The notes beneath the pieces were generated by a model that was not told where the DNA came from, did no database searches, and saw nothing but the letters and a program-made list of their open reading frames with translations. Positions 1 through 4,282 of a stretch of 6,691 nucleotides of DNA are shown in pieces. Position numbers and translations under genes: made by a program. This DNA comes from an uncultured Alphaproteobacteria bacterium (GTDB lineage: Bacteria; Pseudomonadota; Alphaproteobacteria; CAAHEQ01; UBA3637), in assembly GCA_947629595.1 (NCBI GenBank), contig CANREI010000066.1:1-6691 (forward strand), written 5' to 3'. Positions within the stretch are counted from its first letter, which is position 1. Every line of letters begins with the position of its first letter.

Positions 1-710
1 AAGTGATTTACTTCATAATAAAGAAAAATTCTTAACGAACGCACATCACTGTCATAAACGGCTTTCAACGGCCGAAACGCCGGATTTAAACACCCTAAAT
101 TGCGCTCATATTGACCGTAATAAGAAAGCGCCGTTTGAATATTTTGATAACTGTCCGACGAAATCAGGCGAAAATAACCCTCGGCCAACGACTCGTTTTT
201 CTTGATTTTTTGACGCATTTCCTCCGTTAAATCGGGATAAAAAAGCCGACTTTCTTCCGTCCACGCCAAATCTTCCTTGCGCCCCAAAAACACCGAACTT
301 AACACAAGCGCACTTACGCATTTTTCATATTTTTCGGCAAATAACAACGCCAGCGTTGCTCCATAGGAGGATCCGGCAACAATTAAATTTTTAATCGGCC
401 ATTTTAAATGCTTTAATAATTTAATTGCATCTTCCGCGGCGGCATAAGGGGTATTGTTACGATAAATATCTTTGCTTGTCGAAAGTTTGCACCCGCGCTG
501 ATCAAAAAGCAAAACGCGATATTTTTTTAAATCAAACGCCGTTGCCTGATGCGCCGATGCCCCGCCGCCCGGCCCGCCGTGAAAGCGAATAACGGTTCTG
601 CCTTTCGGATTTCCGAACGCCATATAATGAATTTCGTGTCCGTCACCCACCGAACAAAAGCCTTCCTGAAAGGGGGCTGGCAACGGAGAAAAAAATTTAA
701 AAAATTTCAT
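1..710 (-). CDS. pip: Proline iminopeptidase-like alpha/beta hydrolase (3' end outside window)
   Basis: Likely a cytoplasmic serine peptidase of the S33 (Pip) family, which removes N-terminal proline from peptides. Reading leftwards from the ATG at 710, 236 codons are open to the window edge. Visible landmarks are HGGPGGG at residues 44-50 (the oxyanion-hole motif near the N-terminus of Pip proteins), FDQRGC at 69-74, and the nucleophile elbow GSSYG at 113-117, with Ser115 the expected catalytic serine. Family members are usually about 310-320 aa, so roughly 80 residues carrying the catalytic Asp and His are outside the window. The start is supported by AGGA at 717-720, six bases upstream, and by a consensus-like promoter behind it. 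Two motif positions differ from typical Pip: GSSYG where GGSWG is usual, and GCKLS where GCGRS is usual. A related S33 hydrolase with another substrate is therefore possible. The family call is firm and the substrate is inferred. Confidence 0.85.
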   Translation of the reverse strand, partial: MKFFKFFSPLPAPFQEGFCSVGDGHEIHYMAFGNPKGRTVIRFHGGPGGGASAHQATAFDLKKYRVLLFDQRGCKLSTSKDIYRNNTPYAAAEDAIKLLKHLKWPIKNLIVAGSSYGATLALLFAEKYEKCVSALVLSSVFLGRKEDLAWTEESRLFYPDLTEEMRQKIKKNESLAEGYFRLISSDSYQNIQTALSYYGQYERNLGCLNPAFRPLKAVYDSDVRSLRIFLYYEVNH

Positions 711-787
711 AAAATATCCTTTTTTAATCAATAAATTAAAATCAAAAATTAAAGTTTTACAAAAACACAAAAAATTTTCTTTTTTTT

Positions 788-816
788 ATCTTATCAAAAA
801 ATAAAGGACTTGTCAA
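788..816 (-). promoter_or_regulatory. Sigma70-type promoter of the peptidase gene
   Basis: On the minus strand a perfect -35 box TTGACA (811-816) is followed after 17 bp by TAAGAT (788-793), four of six bases of the -10 consensus. Transcription would start near 781, giving a 5' UTR of about 70 nt before the peptidase ATG at 710. It lies back to back with the metK promoter. Confidence 0.7.
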
Positions 817-850
817 AACAAAAAAAATTATCCGGTTTTAAAAAAATTTC

Positions 851-878
851 TTGCATTACATAAAAAATATTGTATGCT
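851..878 (+). promoter_or_regulatory. Candidate metK promoter
   Basis: TTGCAT (851-856) and TATGCT (873-878) are separated by 16 bp. Both boxes are only partial matches to the sigma70 consensus. The predicted start, about 884-886, falls exactly at the beginning of the first perfect stem of the leader (885-892), which makes this placement attractive. The start site itself is inferred. Confidence 0.5.
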
Positions 879-884
879 GATAAA

Positions 885-999
885 TGAATCGGATTTATCT
901 CCACTTGTCCCGATTCAAACACATGTTGTGTTCATGAGGACTAAACGGAGCCGTAAACTATTCCGTCAGCCGTTGCGATAAAACGGTCGGCGGTTTTTT
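885..999 (+). promoter_or_regulatory. Structured metK leader, candidate SAM-responsive riboswitch/attenuator
   Basis: Three helices precede the terminator. P1 pairs TGAATCGG (885-892) with CCGATTCA (910-917), eight perfect pairs closing a 17-nt loop. P2 pairs AACACA (918-923) with TGTGTT (927-932). P3 pairs ACGGAG (945-950) with TTCCGT (961-966), six pairs with one G-U, and it shares bases 963-966 with the foot of the terminator stem. The P1 loop contains CTCC (899-902), complementary to GGAG (947-950), so an H-type pseudoknot could form. GGAG can pair either with the P1 loop or in P3. A simple model is that ligand-stabilised pseudoknot breaks P3, the terminator forms, and metK is off. Sitting upstream of SAM synthetase, the obvious ligand is SAM. 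I do not recognise conserved cores of SAM-I, II, III, IV, V, VI, SAM/SAH or SAH elements. The helices are seen in the sequence; the switching and ligand are inferred. Confidence 0.5.
963..999 (+). terminator. Intrinsic terminator in the metK leader (attenuator)
   Basis: CCGTCAGCCGTT (963-974) pairs with AACGGTCGGCGG (982-993) through eleven pairs, two of them G-U, plus one A-C mismatch, around a 7-nt loop. Six T residues follow (994-999). It lies between the metK promoter and the metK start codon, with no gene upstream on this strand to terminate, so premature termination of metK transcripts is the likely role. Confidence 0.75.
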
Positions 1000-1004
1000 A
1001 TTGC

Positions 1005-1044
1005 TTCCTTTCACAAAACAAGCGGGTTATAAAAAAGAAAGGAA
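1005..1044 (+). promoter_or_regulatory. metK ribosome binding site with a complementary sequestering strand
   Basis: The metK ribosome binding site AAGGA (1039-1043) lies six bases before the ATG at 1050. TTCCTTTC (1005-1012), just after the terminator, is the exact complement of GAAAGGAA (1037-1044), so an 8-bp helix with a 24-nt loop could hide the site. This may be a second, translational layer of control, or a chance polypyrimidine match. Confidence 0.45.
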
Positions 1045-1049
1045 AAACA

Positions 1050-2060
1050 ATGTTAAAAACAGCAGAATATGTCTCTTTGGGACACCCCGACAAAACAGCG
1101 GATTTTATTTCTTGCGCTCTTTTGGACGAAGCCATTCAACAAAATCCGGCCGTTAAGTTTGCCGTGGAAGTGATGATTAAAGATAATACCGTTGTTTTGG
1201 GCGGTGAAATCGGCGGCCTTCACGATTTTTCGTTTTTGGAAGAGACCGTTCGAAACGCATTAAGAACAATCGGTTATAACGAGCGTTATGCTCGTCTTTG
1301 GGGACAAAATGCCATTGATGTTTCAAAAATAAACATTATCAATCTCATCGGGCTGCAATCGGCGGAAATTGCCCAAGGCGTTACCAATAACGGCTGGGGC
1401 GATCAAGGCATTTTCGTGGGATATGCCGTAAAAAACACGCATTTTATGCCGGCCGAATTGGTTCAAGCGCGGGCGCTCAATCGGGCTCTTTACGAAAAAG
1501 CCAAAACATCTGATAATTTGGGGCTTGATATTAAAACGCAAATCACGCAAGACGACACGGGCGCCATTGAAACGGCCGTTGTGGCTGTTCCCATGCGGGA
1601 AGCGGTTGACTTGACCGATTTTGTGATTACCACTCTTCAACAAACGCCGAAAAACCTGATTATTAACGGCACGGGAAACTATACCTGCCATTCCTCCGTT
1701 GCCGATTGCGGCGTGACGGGACGCAAACTCGCCTGCGATTTTTATGCCGGCGCCTGCCCTGTCGGCGGCGGCAGTCCGTGGACGAAAGATCCGTCAAAGG
1801 CCGACTTGACTTTAAACTTATACGCACGCAAACTGGCTATTGAGTATTTAAAAGATTTTGACGAATGCTTTGTTTATCTTTCCTCCTGCATCGGCAAAAG
1901 TAATTTACCGAGCGCCGTTGTGAAACAAATTAAAAACGGTAAGGCCGTTACTTTTCCCGTAAGCGTTGATTTAAAACCGACGGAAATGATCCGGCTTTTG
2001 GGTTTAAATCAACCGATTTACAAAGAATTGTGTCAAAAAGGACTGATGTATTGTTTTTAA
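1050..2060 (+). CDS. metK: S-adenosylmethionine synthetase, compact divergent form
   Basis: Makes S-adenosylmethionine from methionine and ATP, releasing phosphate and diphosphate; cytoplasmic, usually a dimer or tetramer. Compared with my memory of E. coli MetK, the key residues align: GHPDK at 11-15 with the catalytic His12, Glu40 and the GGE motif at 51-53, Gln103, GWGDQG at 115-120 (GAGDQG in E. coli), Lys162, DCGVTGRK at 219-226, and the flexible-loop motif GGGSPWTKDPSKAD at 239-252 with both lysines and the aspartates. It is 336 aa, against about 384 in E. coli. The shortening is spread through the middle, and at the C-terminus the protein stops soon after PIYKE (322-326), lacking the region equivalent to the E. 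coli YGHFGRE segment. The reading frame is clean, so this looks like a compact variant and not a decayed gene. Start: ATG with AAGGA six bases upstream. Expression is probably governed by the leader at 885-1044. Confidence 0.93.
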   Translation: MLKTAEYVSLGHPDKTADFISCALLDEAIQQNPAVKFAVEVMIKDNTVVLGGEIGGLHDFSFLEETVRNALRTIGYNERYARLWGQNAIDVSKINIINLIGLQSAEIAQGVTNNGWGDQGIFVGYAVKNTHFMPAELVQARALNRALYEKAKTSDNLGLDIKTQITQDDTGAIETAVVAVPMREAVDLTDFVITTLQQTPKNLIINGTGNYTCHSSVADCGVTGRKLACDFYAGACPVGGGSPWTKDPSKADLTLNLYARKLAIEYLKDFDECFVYLSSCIGKSNLPSAVVKQIKNGKAVTFPVSVDLKPTEMIRLLGLNQPIYKELCQKGLMYCF

Positions 2061-2090
2061 AACAAAATCACTTGATTTTTTCTTGTTTTT
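2059..2090 (+). terminator. Weak candidate terminator after metK
   Basis: AAAACAA (2059-2065) is complementary to TTGTTTT (2083-2089), and AATC (2066-2069) to GATT (2074-2077), with a bulge between. A simpler hairpin, AAAATC (2064-2069) with GATTTT (2074-2079), is followed by further T residues. It is AT-rich and begins within the metK stop codon, so partial readthrough into uup is likely. Confidence 0.3.
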
Positions 2091-2127
2091 CGATTAAGTT
2101 TTGAAAATAAAAAGCAGAATAAAAAAA

Positions 2128-3930
2128 ATGTCAGAGATTGCACCTGTTTTTGCGCTTAGAAATGCCCGTCTGTCGTTCGGCAGTCGCGTTTTGTTCGAAA
2201 ATGCGAACATTTATGTCGGTCGGAGCGATAAAATTTGCCTGATTGGCCGAAACGGCTCGGGTAAATCCACGCTTTTAAAAGTGATTGCCGGACAAATCGA
2301 GTGCGACGAGGCCTCTTATTTTGCCGAACCGAATTTACGCATTTCTCTCATGCCGCAGGAAGAAAATTTCAACGGTTTTGCCTCTTTGCGCGATGTGGTA
2401 CTTTCGGGATTGAATGAAACAGATGTCAATGCCGACTATAAAGCCGATATTTTAATTGAAACATTTCAATTAAAAGCCGATTTGAAACCCGAAACGGCAT
2501 CGGGCGGCGAACGCAAAAAAGCGGCACTGGCCAAAGCCCTCATCAGTGAGCCGGACTTGTTACTGCTGGACGAGCCGACCAATCACTTGGATATTGAAAC
2601 GGTTGAAAAGCTTGAAAAACTCATTTTAAATATGAAAGGCGCCGTGATTGTCATCAGCCATGATCGGCGCTTTTTATCGCGCGTTTCAAACGCCTGTCTT
2701 TGGTTGGACAGAGGCACGGCGCGCCGCTCGAATAAAGGCTATGCCTGTTTTGAAGAATGGCAGGAACAAATCATCGAACAGGAAATTATTGCCTGCAAAT
2801 ATTTAAACAAACGCTTGGAAGAAGAAACAAAATGGCTGCATCAGGGGGTAACGGCGCGTCGCAAACGCAACATGGGGCGACTGCGGCGATTGGAACAATT
2901 ACGTGCCGAACGCAAAGAGCAGCTTTCTCCTGCGGGATCCGTTAAAATGCAGGCCGATAAAGGCATGATTCAATCCAAAATGATTATTGAGGCTAAAAAC
3001 ATTTCAAAATCATTCGGAAACAAAGAAATTGTAAAATCGTTTTCAACCCGCATTTTGCGCGGCAATAAAATCGGCATTGTCGGACCGAACGGTGCCGGAA
3101 AATCAACACTTATCAAACTGTTAACCAAACGATTGGAACCTGATTCCGGCACGGTTCGATTGGCAAAAAATCTGGAGGAAGGCTATTTTGATCAGGGGCG
3201 TCTCACGCTTGACATAACCAAAACATTATGGCGAACGCTCTGCCCCGAAGGCGATCATCTGTTTGTGCGCGGCGCTTGGCGACACGTTGTTTCTTATTTA
3301 AAAGACTTTTTGTTTACGAGCGATCAGGCGCAAATGCCCGTCAGCGCCTTATCGGGCGGCGAAAAAAACAGATTGATGCTGGCCGTTTTACTGGCGCGCC
3401 CCTCTAATTTTCTGGTGCTTGACGAGCCGACAAACGATTTGGATACCGACACGCTTGATTTATTGCAGGAGGTGTTGGCCGACTATGACGGTACGGCATT
3501 GATTGTCAGTCATGATCGTGATTTTTTGGATAAAACCGTTACCTCTTTAATTTATATGCCCGGAGACGGGACCGTACAGGAATATGCCGGCGGTTACGCA
3601 CAGTTGGAAGCCGTTAAAGCCGATAAAAAACCGAGCGTTCCCGCGCCGATAAAAAAAACAAGCGAGAAGAAAAAAGAAAATCCCGTCACAAATACGCCCC
3701 GAAAACTTAATTTTACCGAGGCGCATCTGTTAAAGGAACTGCCGAATAAAATTGCCGAACAAACCAAAATTGTTGAAGCCGTTAATCAAGAGTTAAACGA
3801 TCCGCGTGTTTATCAGGATAAAGAAAAACTCCTTGAAGCGACAAACCGCCTGCACACGGCTCAAACGGCTTTGGAGGTTCTGGAAAACAAATGGCTTGAA
3901 CTGGAATTGTTGGCAGAAGAAGGCTCTTAA
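2128..3930 (+). CDS. uup: ABC-F ATPase, Uup type
   Basis: Soluble tandem ATPase of the ABC-F family, whose members act on ribosomes in place of driving transport; Uup has been linked to ribosome function and to DNA or transposon stability. With numbering from ATG 2128, domain 1 has Walker A GRNGSGKST at 40-48, signature ASGGE at 124-128, Walker B LLLLDEP at 144-150 and H-loop His178. The linker around residues 240-266 has the Arg/Lys-rich Uup-like sequence. Domain 2 has GPNGAGKS at 319-326, LSGGE at 408-412, FLVLDEP at 428-434 and His462. A Lys/Pro-rich tether at about 500-525 leads to a C-terminal coiled coil at about 526-591, the hallmark separating Uup from EttA. No membrane segments. Length is 600 aa, against about 635 in E. 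coli. The frame also offers a TTG at 2101, nine codons earlier, but the family normally begins close to the SEIAPVFALRNARLSF segment, so ATG 2128 is preferred; neither start has a strong ribosome binding site. The first signature has Ala where Leu is usual. Confidence 0.93.
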   Translation: MSEIAPVFALRNARLSFGSRVLFENANIYVGRSDKICLIGRNGSGKSTLLKVIAGQIECDEASYFAEPNLRISLMPQEENFNGFASLRDVVLSGLNETDVNADYKADILIETFQLKADLKPETASGGERKKAALAKALISEPDLLLLDEPTNHLDIETVEKLEKLILNMKGAVIVISHDRRFLSRVSNACLWLDRGTARRSNKGYACFEEWQEQIIEQEIIACKYLNKRLEEETKWLHQGVTARRKRNMGRLRRLEQLRAERKEQLSPAGSVKMQADKGMIQSKMIIEAKNISKSFGNKEIVKSFSTRILRGNKIGIVGPNGAGKSTLIKLLTKRLEPDSGTVRLAKNLEEGYFDQGRLTLDITKTLWRTLCPEGDHLFVRGAWRHVVSYLKDFLFTSDQAQMPVSALSGGEKNRLMLAVLLARPSNFLVLDEPTNDLDTDTLDLLQEVLADYDGTALIVSHDRDFLDKTVTSLIYMPGDGTVQEYAGGYAQLEAVKADKKPSVPAPIKKTSEKKKENPVTNTPRKLNFTEAHLLKELPNKIAEQTKIVEAVNQELNDPRVYQDKEKLLEATNRLHTAQTALEVLENKWLELELLAEEGS

Positions 3931-4271
3931 TGAATTGATGCTTGCAGCCGATTGATTTCATCGCGCCATTTTTGACGATTTGAAATAATTTCGGCATATT
4001 CTTCTTTCGTAGCCGCCCCTTCGGCAATTTTCGCAGCGACATAATCGGTATTTTTCAACTGTCGCAATAACTCACAAACGCGTTCTTCGTTAATCAGAGA
4101 TTGCGGTTTTGAAGGCGCATAACCTTTAATATACCAATTATAATCATATGCCTCTTCAACTTCTTGAAGTGTAAAGCCTTCCTCAATAAAGGCTTCGTTA
4201 ATATCTTCATTATTAACTAAAACGATACATCTTTTCGTTTTATCATCTAAAATTTTTGCATATTTTTTCAT
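3927..4271 (-). CDS. Tail fibre assembly-like protein
   Basis: A 114-residue soluble protein. The N-terminal part, KKYAKILDDKTK (2-13) then VEEAYDYNWYIKGYAP (38-53), resembles small proteins found after tail fibres in many phages. The C-terminal part, LKNTDYVAAKIAEG (72-85) and ISNRQKWRDEINRL (96-109), has the TDY...EG...RQxWRxEI pattern of tail-fibre assembly proteins (Tfa-like), which help the fibre trimerise or cap its tip. The frame is open upstream to 4319, but ATG 4271 is chosen because AAGGAG (4278-4283) lies six bases before it; the earlier Met codon would overlap the fibre gene and has no comparable site. The ribosome binding site touches the fibre stop codon at 4283-4285, so the two genes are tightly co-transcribed and probably translationally coupled. 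The stop overlaps the uup stop by 4 bp, tail to tail. The function is inferred from motif memory and position. Confidence 0.7.
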   Translation of the reverse strand: MKKYAKILDDKTKRCIVLVNNEDINEAFIEEGFTLQEVEEAYDYNWYIKGYAPSKPQSLINEERVCELLRQLKNTDYVAAKIAEGAATKEEYAEIISNRQKWRDEINRLQASIH

Positions 4272-4282
4272 CTTTTTCTCCT

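Noticed and set aside
885..999. Assignment of the metK leader to SAM-I, SAM-II or SAH riboswitch classes, or to a hammerhead ribozyme
   Set aside because: I looked for the conserved cores I remember and did not see them; the CATGAGGAC stretch only superficially resembles a hammerhead core and lacks the matching GAAA and flanking stems.
1323..1691. 122-codon minus-strand frame inside metK
   Set aside because: Antisense shadow of a well-conserved gene, with no domain recognised.
2101..2127. TTG start giving uup nine extra N-terminal residues
   Set aside because: No ribosome binding site, a Lys-rich extension unlike the family's N-terminus, and an ATG at 2128 that matches the usual start position.
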